Shown: positions 34,267 to 43,869, numbered from the stretch's first letter. The stretch is DNA of 59,752 nt from Streptomyces sp. AC512_CC834 (GCF_019049325.1 NZ_JAGMUO010000021.1:1-59752), one strand, 5' to 3'. A program made the numbers and translations. Notes: generated by a model not told the origin, from the letters alone.

Positions 34267-35611
34267 GCTGCCGGTTCGCGTGAGCGGGCGCGGAGTGCGG
34301 CCCGGACGGGGTGGATGAGGTGTACGGGGCGTACGGGGTGTAGGGGGCGTACGCGGCGCGGGGCGGGTACGGCACGTACGCGTACGGGGACGGGTACGCC
34401 CACGGCGGTACCGGCTGCGGCGCGGGCGGGGCCGTGGCGCGGGCCGCGTAGTCCAGCGCCGGGCGCGCGACGCTCCGCAGGTGCCACAGGGCGTCCAGCA
34501 GTTCCCGCTCCCGTGCCGTGAAGTCGGCGCCTGCCCTGCCCCGGCGCCCGCGCCCGCGCAGGAACGCCAGTGAGGTCGCGTAGGCCTCGTACCGCGCCAC
34601 CGCCCGCGCCCCCTCCTTCCCGATGTGCCGGCGCGCGTGCTGCCGGGCGATGCGCCGGGCCCGCATCGAGCCGAGCGCGTACGGCTCCGCGGGCGTGAGC
34701 CACCCGGCCACGACGTACGCCGGCAACTCGGTCCGTACGGTGCCCAGCTCGCGCTGCCGGGTCCAGATCACCAGCCAGGTCAGCAGGCCGAAGGACGGCA
34801 CCATGAACGCCGCGTACACGGCGAAGAAGCCGTACTCGCCGAACGCGGCCGAGCCGTTCCACAGCGCGTGCATGCCCATCGCGAGCAGCAGCCCGGCCGG
34901 CGGGAGCAGGACACGGCGCAGGCGGCGCCCGCCCGGCGAGAGCGCGGCGATGCCGAAGCCGATGCCGGTGAGCACGGTGAACAGCGGATGCGCGAACGGC
35001 GCCATCACGATGCGGACGAAGAAGGTCGCCGCGGTGACGGAGGCCATGCCGCTGTCGCCGGTCAGTTGGTCGGTGCCGAACGCGGTGCCCAGGTAGAGGA
35101 TGTTCTCGGTGAAGGCGAAGCCGGTGGCGGTGACCCCGGCGACGACCACGCCGTCGACGATGCCGGTGAAGTCCCGTCTGCGGAAGAGGAACACCAGCAG
35201 GACGGCGGCGGCCTTGGCGGACTCCTCGACGACCGGGGCTATGACCGTGGCGCCCAGCGTGTCCGCGCCGGCCGGGTCTGCCGTCGCGGTCGCTATCCAG
35301 CGCGTCGCGAAGCTGTTGGCGACGATCGCTATCAGCGCCGCCGCGCAGGCGCCCCAGGCGAAGCAGAACAGCAGGTTGCGCCAGGGGCCGGGATCGACCC
35401 GGTCCAGCCAGCGGAACGCGGCCACGAGCAGCGGCACGGGCAGCACCGCGAGGCCGAGTCCCACCAGGAAGCCCCGGGTGCCGGTCTGTTCGCGGACCAG
35501 GGCCAGGATCACCAGGCCGGAGAGCGCGAGCAGGGTGATCGGTGCGCCGTAACGCACCCAGGTGCGCTGCCACCAGTGCGTACGCGTCGGATACGGGGGA
35601 CAGGTGGCCAC
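34262..35611 (-). CDS. PrsW-family intramembrane metalloprotease
   Basis: 449 residues with about eight membrane helices, the EExxxK-type motif PVVEESAKA (E129-E130, K133) and helices bearing FAHPLFT and MGMHALWN that supply the zinc His residues. A Tyr/Pro-rich tail (PYAYVPYPP) follows. PrsW proteases cut anti-sigma factors or other membrane proteins. GTG start ten bases after the trmB stop, so it is in one unit with trmB. The membrane sigma fusion at 49989 is a conceivable but unproven substrate. Confidence 0.9.
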   Translation of the reverse strand: MATCPPYPTRTHWWQRTWVRYGAPITLLALSGLVILALVREQTGTRGFLVGLGLAVLPVPLLVAAFRWLDRVDPGPWRNLLFCFAWGACAAALIAIVANSFATRWIATATADPAGADTLGATVIAPVVEESAKAAAVLLVFLFRRRDFTGIVDGVVVAGVTATGFAFTENILYLGTAFGTDQLTGDSGMASVTAATFFVRIVMAPFAHPLFTVLTGIGFGIAALSPGGRRLRRVLLPPAGLLLAMGMHALWNGSAAFGEYGFFAVYAAFMVPSFGLLTWLVIWTRQRELGTVRTELPAYVVAGWLTPAEPYALGSMRARRIARQHARRHIGKEGARAVARYEAYATSLAFLRGRGRRGRAGADFTARERELLDALWHLRSVARPALDYAARATAPPAPQPVPPWAYPSPYAYVPYPPRAAYAPYTPYAPYTSSTPSGPHSAPAHANRQP

Positions 35612-35621
35612 GGCATGGACC

Positions 35622-36491
35622 CTAACCGGTGGGGGGCTGCTCCTTGTGCTGATCGCGGTACTGATCGCCGTGGGGTACGCGGCGGAAGAGCAAGTCGTTC
35701 ACCACATGTCCCTTCTCCAGTCCCTGCCCCTCGAAACGGGTCCGCGGCCGGTGCTCGGGGCGCGGCGCGAAACCGTCCCCGGCCACGGTGTTCTCGAAGT
35801 CGGGGTGCGCGGTGAGCACGTCCAGCATCTGCTCGGCGTACGGCTCCCAGTCGGTGGCGCAGTGCACGACGGCCCCCGGCGCGAGCCGGGTCGCGGCCAG
35901 GTTCAGGAACTCCGGCTGGATCAGCCGGCGCTTGTGGTGGCGCTTCTTGGGCCAGGGGTCCGGGAAGTAGACGCGCAGACCGGCGAGCGAGCCGGGGTCG
36001 AGCATCTCGCGCATGAGGATGATCGCGTCGCCGTTGCCCACCCGGACGTTGGACAGACCGTTCCGCTCCGCGAGACCCAGCAGGTTGCCCTGGCCGGGGG
36101 TGTGGACGTCCACGGCGAGGATGTTGGTGTCCGGGTCGGCGGCGGCCATCCGGGCGGTGGCCTCGCCCATGCCGAAGCCGACCTCCAGGACGACGGGGCG
36201 GCCGTTGCCGAACAGCTCGGCGAGGTCGATGACCCGCTGCCCGTCGATGTCCAGGCCCCACAGGGGCCACAGCCGCTGCAGCGCGTCCGCCTGCCCGGCG
36301 GTCACCCGGCTCCGCCGGGGCTGGAAACTCCGGATCCGCCGCTCGAAGTGCGACCCGGCGGGATCGGCCTTCGGGCCGTCGGGAAAACGGGGCTCACCCT
36401 TGGCACGGACGTGCCGCAGGGAGGTCCCGACCGGGGGCGGGGGAGCGGGGCGAGCCGGGGGAGCTTCGGGGGTGTGGTGGGAGTCAGACAC
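35622..36491 (-). CDS. trmB: tRNA (guanine-N7-)-methyltransferase TrmB
   Basis: 289 residues. SAM-binding motif VVLEVGFGMGEATARMA and the TrmB hallmark YFPDPWPKKRHHKRR are clear. Makes m7G46 in tRNA variable loops. The N-terminus is Pro-rich and variable. GTG 36491, 12 bases after the TetR stop; TAAAAT nine bases before the GTG may be an internal promoter. Downstream, prsW follows by ten bases. Confidence 0.95.
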   Translation of the reverse strand: MSDSHHTPEAPPARPAPPPPVGTSLRHVRAKGEPRFPDGPKADPAGSHFERRIRSFQPRRSRVTAGQADALQRLWPLWGLDIDGQRVIDLAELFGNGRPVVLEVGFGMGEATARMAAADPDTNILAVDVHTPGQGNLLGLAERNGLSNVRVGNGDAIILMREMLDPGSLAGLRVYFPDPWPKKRHHKRRLIQPEFLNLAATRLAPGAVVHCATDWEPYAEQMLDVLTAHPDFENTVAGDGFAPRPEHRPRTRFEGQGLEKGHVVNDLLFRRVPHGDQYRDQHKEQPPTG

Positions 36492-36503
36492 AATGACTCG
36501 ATT

Positions 36504-37202
36504 TTACGGGTGGTCGACCGCGATCGGCGCCGAGCCGTCGGCCCTCTCGCCCGCTGCCGCTGCCGCTGCCGGTTCCGGTGACGGTGCCCCCCTGAGATAG
36601 CGGACGAGCATGGCCACGAGTTCGTTCTCGAACCGGGGGATGTCGATGGGGTCGGGCTCGGCGATGAGCTGGTGGACGACGAGTTCGACCGTGGACACGG
36701 CGAGCCGGGCTGCGACGTGGGTGTCCGCGACGCGGACCTCCGGATGCTCGTCGAACAGTTTGTGTACGTAGTCGACCAGTTCCCGCTGCTGCCGGGAGAT
36801 CCTCTCGATCAGTTCGGGGGACCGGGGCGCCTGCTCGAACATGACGCGCAGCAGGTTCGGGTCGTGGCGGTGATTGTCGATCGCCGTCCGCACATGGGCA
36901 CGGAGGATGCCTTCGAGCGAGTCCGGCAGACCTTCGGACCGGCGGCGCCGGACGGCGGTGATCCCCGTATCGAGGTGCCGGGTCAGCAGCTCGACGAGAA
37001 TCGCATCTTTGTTCGGATAGTACTGGTACAGCGAACCGATCGAGACGCGAGCCCTCTCGGCGATCCGGTTGGTGGTCCCCGCGGCATAGCCGTACTCGGC
37101 GAAAACGTGAGCAGCGGCGGCCAGGATGCGCTGCCGGGTGAGTTCCGCCCGGACCTGACGGGGCTGTTTACGTGGCTGGAGTCCGCGTCGGTCCGATGTC
37201 AT
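36504..37202 (-). CDS. TetR-family regulator (of the divergent redox operon)
   Basis: 232 residues. TetR helix-turn-helix AERARVSIGSLYQYYPNKDA in residues 30-75, effector domain after that, and an Ala/Pro-rich end. It is divergent from the flavoprotein operon at 37299. The 96-base gap holds ATTG-CTCA-CAAT, near 37251-37262, as a possible operator. Also first in line with trmB, which it precedes by 12 bases. Likely represses the redox operon. Confidence 0.88.
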   Translation of the reverse strand: MTSDRRGLQPRKQPRQVRAELTRQRILAAAAHVFAEYGYAAGTTNRIAERARVSIGSLYQYYPNKDAILVELLTRHLDTGITAVRRRRSEGLPDSLEGILRAHVRTAIDNHRHDPNLLRVMFEQAPRSPELIERISRQQRELVDYVHKLFDEHPEVRVADTHVAARLAVSTVELVVHQLIAEPDPIDIPRFENELVAMLVRYLRGAPSPEPAAAAAAGERADGSAPIAVDHP

Positions 37203-37298
37203 GGCGCCTCCTGGACAGGCTCTCGAAAGCGAGTAGCCAACGAACTGAATAATTGCTCACAATAGTGCCATGACCTGCGAACTTCGGAAGGAGTTGTC

Positions 37299-37928
37299 GT
37301 GACGCAGACCAGCACACGTCCGCGGCGGTTGGCGCCGGAGGAGGTCCTCGCCCGGCTCGGGGCGCCCGACCTCATGGCCAAGGCCAAGATTCTCGACCGC
37401 ATCGACGAGCACTTCCATCGCTTCATCGCTCATTCGCCCTTCGTGGCGATGGCCACGGCGGACGCCTCGGGCCACGCCGACTGCTCACCCCGGGGCGACT
37501 ACCCCGGCTTCGTGAAGGTCCTCGACGAACACACCCTCGCGATCCCCGACCGACCCGGCAACAAGATCGCCGACTCGTTCCGCAATCTCGCCGAGAACGA
37601 CGGGATCGGCCTGTTCTTCCTCATCCCCGGAGTGCGGGAGACGCTGCGCGTCAACGGCCGTGCCTACGTCACCGACGAGCCCGACGTACTCGCCCGGATG
37701 CAGACCGAGGCCAGGGCGCCCGAGCTGGCGCTCGTCGTGGAGGTGGCGGAGGCCTACGGCCACTGCGGCCGCGCACTCATCCGCTCCCGGCTGTGGGACC
37801 CCGCCAGTTGTGCCCTGGCCGACGAGATGCCCACCGCGGGGGAGATGTTCACCGCCCAGCTCGGCCTCGACATCGACCCGCAGGTGCTCGACCGCGGCCT
37901 CGAGGACAGCTACCGCAAGCTCTACTGA
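37299..37928 (+). CDS. PPOX-type FMN flavoprotein (MSMEG_1061-like)
   Basis: 209 residues, GTG with AGGAG ahead. The motifs DCSPRGDYPGFV, IPDRPGNKIADSFRNL and FFLIPGVRETLRVNG are those of pyridoxamine-phosphate-oxidase-like proteins of the MSMEG_1061 group. They bind FMN or F420 and reduce small molecules. First gene of a plus-strand operon with a reductase and a siderophore-interacting protein; probably controlled by the divergent TetR. Confidence 0.88.
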   Translation: MTQTSTRPRRLAPEEVLARLGAPDLMAKAKILDRIDEHFHRFIAHSPFVAMATADASGHADCSPRGDYPGFVKVLDEHTLAIPDRPGNKIADSFRNLAENDGIGLFFLIPGVRETLRVNGRAYVTDEPDVLARMQTEARAPELALVVEVAEAYGHCGRALIRSRLWDPASCALADEMPTAGEMFTAQLGLDIDPQVLDRGLEDSYRKLY

Positions 37929-37974
37929 CCGGGCGAGACAGGTGACCGGGCGAAACGTGACAGGTGAAGCACTG

Positions 37975-38886
37975 ATGCAGCAACAGACCGTCGTCGACCA
38001 CATCGACCGGGTCGCCGAAGACGTCGTCTCCCTCGTCCTGCGCGGAGCCGACGGCCCACTGGAACCCTGGGAGCCGGGCGCCCACGTGGACCTGGCCCTG
38101 CCGAACTGGCTGACCCGGCAGTACTCGCTGTGCGGGGACCCGGCGGACCGCGAGACCTACCGCGTCGCCGTCCGGCACGCCCCGCTCAGCCGCGGCGGTT
38201 CGGAGTACGTCCACCGCTTCCTGCGCCGGGGCCGCCCACTCGACGTGTCGCCGCCGCGGAACCACTTCCCGCTCCTGCCCGCGACCGAGTACCTCTTCCT
38301 CGCCGGCGGCATCGGCATCACCCCCCTCCTGCCGATGCTGCGGGCCGCGGCCGGGGAGGGCGTCCCGGCGTCACTCGTGTACGCGGGGCAGTCGGCCGAG
38401 ACCATGCCCTTTCTCGACGAACTGCGCGCCCTCGACGGCGTCCGGGTCCGGATCGTCGCCACGCGGGAGCAGGGCAGGCCGGACCTCACCGCTCTCGCGT
38501 CGGCGCTGGATCCAGGCGCCCTCGTCTACTGCTGCGGCCCCGCGTCCATGCTCGCGGCGGCACAGGCCGCCTTCCCCGCCGGACGGCTCCACGCGGAGCG
38601 GTTCCGCCCCACGGCCAGGTCCTTCGCCCCCAACACGCCGTTCGAGGCGGTGTGCGCCCGTTCGGGGCGCACGGTTCAGGTACCGGCCGACGAATCGCTG
38701 CTGGACGCGCTGAACCACGCCGGACTTCCCGTGGCGGCCGGCTGCCGCGAAGGGGTCTGCGGCAGTTGCGAGGTCGCCGTCGTCGACGGCGAACCCGAGC
38801 ACCGGGACGACATCGGAGCTCCCGCGGGGCGCATGTACGCCTGCGTGTCCCGCGCCCGCACCCCACGCCTCGTGGTGGACCTCTGA
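37975..38886 (+). CDS. PDR/VanB-type flavin reductase with 2Fe-2S domain
   Basis: 303 residues from ATG 37975 (GTG 37942 possible). A flavin-binding barrel (RQYSLCGDPAD), an NAD-binding part (FLAGGIGITPLLPML, YCCGPASML) and a C-terminal plant-type ferredoxin with cysteines in GCREGVCGSCEVAV and YACVSRA. It passes electrons from NAD(P)H through flavin and 2Fe-2S to an oxygenase or other acceptor. No oxygenase is adjacent, so the neighbouring PPOX protein or SIP may be the acceptor. Confidence 0.9.
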   Translation: MQQQTVVDHIDRVAEDVVSLVLRGADGPLEPWEPGAHVDLALPNWLTRQYSLCGDPADRETYRVAVRHAPLSRGGSEYVHRFLRRGRPLDVSPPRNHFPLLPATEYLFLAGGIGITPLLPMLRAAAGEGVPASLVYAGQSAETMPFLDELRALDGVRVRIVATREQGRPDLTALASALDPGALVYCCGPASMLAAAQAAFPAGRLHAERFRPTARSFAPNTPFEAVCARSGRTVQVPADESLLDALNHAGLPVAAGCREGVCGSCEVAVVDGEPEHRDDIGAPAGRMYACVSRARTPRLVVDL

Positions 38887-38934
38887 ACAGAAGGACGTAG
38901 AAGGAAACAGAAGGACGGAAGGCCGATACCGCAC

Positions 38935-39783
38935 ATGCTGCTTCCCAAGGTACGCACGCCCGAATCGCGACGCATGATCACGCTGGAGGTCCGTAGAACG
39001 GAGCGGCTCACTCCGACTTTCACGAACGTCACGCTCGCCGGACCCGAACTCAAGCACCTGACCCCCATGGGCTTCGACCAGGGCGTGCGGCTGTTCTTCC
39101 CCCGCGAGGGACAGCGGGAGCTGAGGATGCCGAGCCGTTCCAACGGGACGTGGATGGCGGAGCTGCTCCTGCTGCCGAAGTCGCGTCGGCCGTGGGTACG
39201 CAACTTCACCGTCCGGCGCGCCCGGCCGGAATCGGACGAGGTGGACATCGAGTTCGCCCTGCACGGCGACACCCCGGCCGCCGACTGGGCCCTGCGCGCC
39301 CGGCCGGGTGACCCGGCCGGCATCTACGACCTGGGAATGACCTACCTTCCGCCGGCCGACGCCGAGTGGCAGTTGCTCGTCGGCGACGAGAGTGCCGTAC
39401 CGGCGATTCTGGCCATCCTCGAGGACGCTCCCGCGTCGCTGGTCGCGGAGGTCTTCCTGGAGGTGCCGGGCACCGCGGACTTCCGTGCGGACATCACCGC
39501 TCCCGAGGGCGTCCGCGTGCACTGGCTCGCCAGGGACGGCGAGAACCGGCCCGGCAGAGCCGCACTCGAAGCGGTCAGAGCGGTCAGAGCGGTCGGAACG
39601 GTCGGAACGGTCGGAACGGTCAAGGAGCCGCCCCTGCGTCCGGGCCGGTCCTACACGTGGGTCGCCGGGGAGTCGGGGCTGGCCACCGGCCTGCGCCGCC
39701 ACCTGGTGAACGACCGCGGCGTGCCGAAGTCCGACATCGCGTTCTTCGGGTACTGGCGGCACGGCCACTCCAGCCCGGGCTGA
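38935..39783 (+). CDS. Siderophore-interacting protein (FAD-dependent ferric reductase)
   Basis: 282 residues. The N-terminal FAD-binding part (RRTERLTPTFTNVTLAGPEL, RNFTVRRARP) and C-terminal SIP domain (LLVGDESAVPAILAILED, TWVAGESG, FFGYWRHG) are typical. Reduces ferric siderophores in the cytoplasm. Residues near 218-232 read RAVRAVGTVGTVGTV, encoded by runs of GGTCAGAGC and GGTCGGAAC at 39580-39619, an expansion in a surface loop. The 48-base gap upstream contains repeated AGAAGGAC. Confidence 0.9.
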   Translation: MLLPKVRTPESRRMITLEVRRTERLTPTFTNVTLAGPELKHLTPMGFDQGVRLFFPREGQRELRMPSRSNGTWMAELLLLPKSRRPWVRNFTVRRARPESDEVDIEFALHGDTPAADWALRARPGDPAGIYDLGMTYLPPADAEWQLLVGDESAVPAILAILEDAPASLVAEVFLEVPGTADFRADITAPEGVRVHWLARDGENRPGRAALEAVRAVRAVGTVGTVGTVKEPPLRPGRSYTWVAGESGLATGLRRHLVNDRGVPKSDIAFFGYWRHGHSSPG

Positions 39784-39789
39784 CCACGG

Positions 39790-39826
39790 TTGCAATGGCC
39801 TATCGGTCTAGTTATAGTCTATAACT
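39790..39826 (+). promoter_or_regulatory. Promoter with overlapping 17-bp operator for the Dabb gene
   Basis: TTGCAA (39790-39795), a 17-base spacer and TATAGT (39813-39818) form a strong vegetative-type promoter. The -10 box is covered by the perfect palindrome AGTTATAG-T-CTATAACT (39810-39826), very AT-rich for this genome and of MarR/PadR-operator style. Confidence 0.75.
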
Positions 39827-39918
39827 GAACCGAGAGGTTGAAGCGTTCGAGCGTCAGGTACTGACGACTGACGCACCAACTGACGCACCCGTCCCTCCTG
39901 ACACAGAGGAGAACCGCC

Positions 39919-40362
39919 GTGATTCATCACCAGATCCGCCTCGCCATGCGCCCTGACGCACCGCAGGACAAGGTCGAGGAGGCGATCGACACGCTCCGCA
40001 GGATGGGGCGCGAGATCGACGCCGTCGAGTACTGGACGGTCGGGCGCGACGTGGGCGGAGACTTCGACTACGGAGCGATGTTCGCGATGAAGGACATCGA
40101 GGCCTACCGCGCGTACATGCACGCTCCGCTGCACCGGCAGGTCGACGAGATCGGGCTGCCGCTGGTGCAGCACATGGTCTCCCACGACCTGACCGACGAC
40201 GAGGACCCGGCCACGGGCGACCTCATCCGGCAGATCCACGCCGAGCGCTTCGCGGGGGACCCGGGCCTCGTCGCCCTGATCGAGGGACTCGGCTCCTACG
40301 ACGGCAGCAGCGCGCCCGGGCGGGGGGAGGAGCCGGGCACCTCCGACCAGGACAGGTCCTAG
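39919..40362 (+). CDS. Dabb-family (stress-responsive A/B barrel) protein
   Basis: 147 residues, GTG with GAGGAGAA ahead. Residues 1-95 form a Dabb ferredoxin-like domain (MIHHQIRLAMRPDAPQDKVE, DFDYGAMFAMKDIEAYRAYM, PLVQHMVSHDL), followed by an acidic tail. Dabb proteins are small dimeric barrels, often in detoxification or polyketide processing. It has its own promoter and operator at 39790-39826, so it responds separately from the redox operon upstream. It ends eight bases from the convergent lhgO stop. Confidence 0.85.
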   Translation: MIHHQIRLAMRPDAPQDKVEEAIDTLRRMGREIDAVEYWTVGRDVGGDFDYGAMFAMKDIEAYRAYMHAPLHRQVDEIGLPLVQHMVSHDLTDDEDPATGDLIRQIHAERFAGDPGLVALIEGLGSYDGSSAPGRGEEPGTSDQDRS

Positions 40363-40369
40363 TCCAGTC

Positions 40370-41614
40370 CTAGTCCGTCCCCAGCATCGCCAGCGCCCTG
40401 CGGGCCACCTCCCGGCCGACGGGCAGGGACGCGGTCGCCGCGGGCGACGGCGCGTTCAGGACGTGCACCGCGTGGGCGCCCTCCTTGATCAGGAAGTCGT
40501 CCACCAGCGTCCCGTCCGCGAGCACCGCCTGTGCCCGTACGCCGGCCGGCGCGGCGACCAGGTCGCCTTCCGTCACCGCCGGCAGCAGCCTGCGTACGGC
40601 CGCGGTGAACGCGCTCTTGGACAGCGACCGTCGCAGCTCGCCCGCCCCGTATCTCCAGTGCCTCCGGGCTATCCGCCACGAACCCGGCCAGGCCAGGGCC
40701 GCGCCCAGCTCGCGGGGGCGCACCACGCCCCAGTCGTAGCCCTCGCGGGCCAGCGCCGGAACCGCGTTCGGCCCGAGGTGCACGCCCCCGTCGATCCCGC
40801 GGGTCAGATGCACCCCGAGGAACGGGAACGCCGGATCCGGCACCGGATACACCAGGCCCCGCACCAGCTCGGGCCGCGCCAGCTCGTAGTACTCGCCCCG
40901 GAAGGGGACGATCCGCATGCCGGGGTCGTCCCCGGTGAGCCGGGCGATCTCGTCGCAGTGCAGCCCGCCGCAGTTGACCAGGACCCGGGCCCGGAGCACC
41001 TCCCCGGCGCCCGTGCGCACGGCGACCCCGAGACCGGGGCGCCGGTCGATGCGGCGCACCTCGGCGCCGTAGCGGATCTCCGCGCCGGACGCACGGGCGA
41101 GCTGCCGGGCCACGCCTGCGTAGTCGCAGACGCCGGTGGTGCCGACGTGTATGGCGGCGAGGCCGCGCACCTCGGGCTCGTACTCCTGGATCCGGGCGCC
41201 GCTCAGCTCGCGCACCGGTATGCCGTTCTCCCGGCCGCGCTGCACGAGGGCGTGCAGGCGGGGCAGCTCGGCGCGGTCGGTGGCGACGATCAGCTTGCCG
41301 GTGACGGCGTGGGCGATGCCGTACTCGGCGCAGAACTTGACCATCTCGGCGGCGCCCCGGACCGCGTAGCGGGCCTTCAGCGAGTCCGGGCGGTAGTAGA
41401 CGCCGCTGTGGATGACGCCGCTGTTGCGGCCCGTCTGGTGCCGGGCCGGACCCGGCTCCTTCTCCAGGACCGTGACACGGGTGCCCGGCGCGGCGCGCGT
41501 GATCGCGTACGCCGTCGACAGGCCGATGATTCCGCCGCCGATCACCAGCACGTCGCAGTCGTAGCCTCGCAACGCGCCGATGCTCCGCGCGATCCCGGTC
41601 CGCGCTCGTTCCAT
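40370..41614 (-). CDS. lhgO: L-2-hydroxyglutarate oxidase (FAD-dependent)
   Basis: 414 residues, ATG after GGAGGTGGG. Rossmann motif VLVIGGGIIGLSTAYAITR, then HQTGRNSGVIHSGVYY, a hallmark of LhgO, and a C-terminal FAD segment. Oxidises L-2-hydroxyglutarate to 2-oxoglutarate, a metabolite-repair reaction. Single gene between the Dabb gene and the NsdA-like regulator. Confidence 0.92.
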   Translation of the reverse strand: MERARTGIARSIGALRGYDCDVLVIGGGIIGLSTAYAITRAAPGTRVTVLEKEPGPARHQTGRNSGVIHSGVYYRPDSLKARYAVRGAAEMVKFCAEYGIAHAVTGKLIVATDRAELPRLHALVQRGRENGIPVRELSGARIQEYEPEVRGLAAIHVGTTGVCDYAGVARQLARASGAEIRYGAEVRRIDRRPGLGVAVRTGAGEVLRARVLVNCGGLHCDEIARLTGDDPGMRIVPFRGEYYELARPELVRGLVYPVPDPAFPFLGVHLTRGIDGGVHLGPNAVPALAREGYDWGVVRPRELGAALAWPGSWRIARRHWRYGAGELRRSLSKSAFTAAVRRLLPAVTEGDLVAAPAGVRAQAVLADGTLVDDFLIKEGAHAVHVLNAPSPAATASLPVGREVARRALAMLGTD

Positions 41615-41712
41615 CCCCGGCCCACCTCCCGGCTTCGATAGTGCACTGCGCCACTGACAATGCCCTCAAACCCGGAAGGGGGCGGTGGATCAGGCCGGAG
41701 TCACGCGCGGGG

Positions 41713-43134
41713 TCACGCCGGGGTCACCAGCAGCGGCCTGGCGCGCTCGCGCAGCTCCACGACGCGCGGCTCGTCGCCGTACGGCTCCAGGCGGTGCAGG
41801 AGGTCCTTGACGTACTCCGTGGTGCGGGCCGAGGAGATGCGGCCGGCCACCTCGACCGCCCGCACACCCTGCTCACAGGCCGCGTCCAGATTGCCGGACT
41901 CCAGCTCCGCCACCGCCGAGACGACCAGTCTGAGGCCGTGCGAGCGTACGAACTCCTCCGTCGGTTTCGACAGGGCCTGCTCGGTGAAACGGCGCACCTG
42001 GCGTGGTGCCTTCAGGTCGCGGTAGCACTCGGCCGCGTCGGCGGCGAACCGGTCGTAGGAGTAGAAACCCAGCCACGTCGGATCGCTGTCGCCGGAGCGG
42101 GCGCGCTCCAGCCAGCTCTCGGCGGACTTCAGGGCGGCGCCGGCCGCCACCGCGTCGTTCGCCCGCGCGTGGGCGCGGGCCTCGACCAGGCGGAAGAAGC
42201 TCATGGTGCGGGCCGTGGCCAGCCCGCGGTTGCGCTCAAGGGCGGCCTGGGCCAGGTCGACGCCCTCGTCGCCGAAACCGCGGTAGGTGGCCTGGAGGGA
42301 CATCGACGCGAGGACGTAACCGCCCAGGGGTACGTCCGCCGCGGCGCGGGCCAGGCGCAGGGCCTGGATGTAGTACCGCTGGGCCGCCTCCTGCTGGCCG
42401 GTGTCGAAGGCCATCCACCCGGCCAGCCGGGTCAGTTCGGCCGAGGCGCCGAACAGGGCGCGGCCGACCTCGTCGGAGTAGGAGCCGAGGAGCAGGGGCG
42501 CCGCCTCGACGCGTAAGCACTCGGGGACCATCGACGAACGCCAGTCGCCGCCCCCGTACTTGGAGTCCCAGCGCCTGGCGTCCTCGGCGGCCTCGCGCAG
42601 CTTCAGCACATCACTGTGGCCGACTTTGAGCGGTGCGCCGGAGCCCTCGGCCGGGCTCACGTCGCGCGCCACCGAGCTGTCGGCCGGGGTTATCAGCCAT
42701 CGTGAGGCGGGTGTCGCATATGCGCTCACCGCGAACGAACCGGCGAGCGACTGCCAGATGCCGCCGCCGGTCCGGCGGCCGGCGAGGTCGAGACGGTACA
42801 GCTCGGTGGCGGACCTGACCGCCTGGCCGACGTCCCGGGGGAAGGCGAGGCCCACTTCGGGGGCGGGATCCGCGTCCGCCAGGCCGATCTCGTGGAGCGG
42901 CACCGGGCGGCCGAGCTTCTGGCCGATGGCGGCGGCGATGAGGTGCGGCGCCGCACCCTGCGGCACCATCCCCTTCGACACCCAGCGCGCCACCGACGTC
43001 TTGTCGTAGCGAAGTGTCAACCCGCGTTGGGCGCCAAGGTCGTTGACGCGCCGGGCGAGCCCTGCGTTGCTGATTCCCGCGAGGGCGAGAACGGCGCCGA
43101 GCTTTTCGTTCGGCCCGCGTTGCTCCCTGGACAT
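41713..43134 (-). CDS. NsdA/ORF1590-like sporulation-associated regulator
   Basis: 473 residues from ATG 43134, with GAGGGG ahead. The N-terminus [20 protein letters not shown] and [20 protein letters not shown] looks like a divergent helix-turn-helix. The rest (about 190-470) is TPR-like helical repeats. It resembles the Streptomyces differentiation regulators NsdA and the sporulation-associated ORF1590 group (from memory). Likely a developmental repressor or switch protein. Longer frames past 43134 lack a start region. Confidence 0.8.
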   Translation of the reverse strand: MSREQRGPNEKLGAVLALAGISNAGLARRVNDLGAQRGLTLRYDKTSVARWVSKGMVPQGAAPHLIAAAIGQKLGRPVPLHEIGLADADPAPEVGLAFPRDVGQAVRSATELYRLDLAGRRTGGGIWQSLAGSFAVSAYATPASRWLITPADSSVARDVSPAEGSGAPLKVGHSDVLKLREAAEDARRWDSKYGGGDWRSSMVPECLRVEAAPLLLGSYSDEVGRALFGASAELTRLAGWMAFDTGQQEAAQRYYIQALRLARAAADVPLGGYVLASMSLQATYRGFGDEGVDLAQAALERNRGLATARTMSFFRLVEARAHARANDAVAAGAALKSAESWLERARSGDSDPTWLGFYSYDRFAADAAECYRDLKAPRQVRRFTEQALSKPTEEFVRSHGLRLVVSAVAELESGNLDAACEQGVRAVEVAGRISSARTTEYVKDLLHRLEPYGDEPRVVELRERARPLLVTPA

Positions 43135-43869
43135 GCGCCACCCCTCGACACAGACGGCTGCCGCGCTGGCATAACCACGCGGCATTCGTAAACCCAGCGT
43201 AGTTCGCCGCATCCCAGGCGTTAAGAGGCATTGTTCCGGATGGCGGGATTGTGGTCCGCACTGAAGTGCGGTGCCTGCACGGTCTGTTGTCACGTGCTCC
43301 CGGTGTGTGGCCGTGCGCCCGCCCGTGCGCTCTTCTCCGGCCATGGGGGGAGCGGTTCCATGGGCGTTGCGTGGGTCGGCCCGCTGTACTGGATCCAGTG
43401 GGCTGGGGGACGCCGCCGCCTACATCCCCGCGGGCGGCGGACCGGTCCGGGGGGCGGGTTCCGTCCCCCGGACCGCGCACCGCCCGCAGGCTGTCGGACG
43501 GTGCGCGAAATCTGTACGGAGCGTATTCGGAACGTATTCGAACGTGTCTGCGTGACGCCGATTTGGCTGAAAATAGTCCCCGGTGAATCCGGGGTACTAC
43601 CGCCCTCACCATGGAAGGTGAGGGCGCGTTGGGTAGCCAAAGGGCGCGTTACGGGGGCGCATTCGCGTCGTCTTCACTCCCTCGGAGAGCCGCCGAAGCG
43701 CGGCGGAGAGGGAGCGGAGAGGGAGTCGACGCCCTCGCGTGAGTTTCCGCGCGGGCGCACTCGTGGGAGCTCATGCGGCTCCGCCGACGCTCTGTGGCGC
43801 GCCCTTCATGGCAGCATGGGGAACCAGTTCGTACGGTGCACTGGTTGTCCCCAGCCTGTGGAGGCGTCG
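43135..43869. other. Long regulatory intergenic region with hairpins
   Basis: 735 bases between divergent genes. It holds a direct repeat of CGTATTCG at about 43522-43542, the hairpin CCCCGG-5-CCGGGG at 43578-43594 and a 9-bp stem at 43602-43625 (GCCCTCACC/GGTGAGGGC). Further on, imperfect GGAGAGCCGCCG/CGGCGGAGAG repeats occur near 43680-43725. No supported gene; a long structured leader for the Asn-synthase-like gene is likely. ATG 43816 is an alternative start of that gene. Confidence 0.5.
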
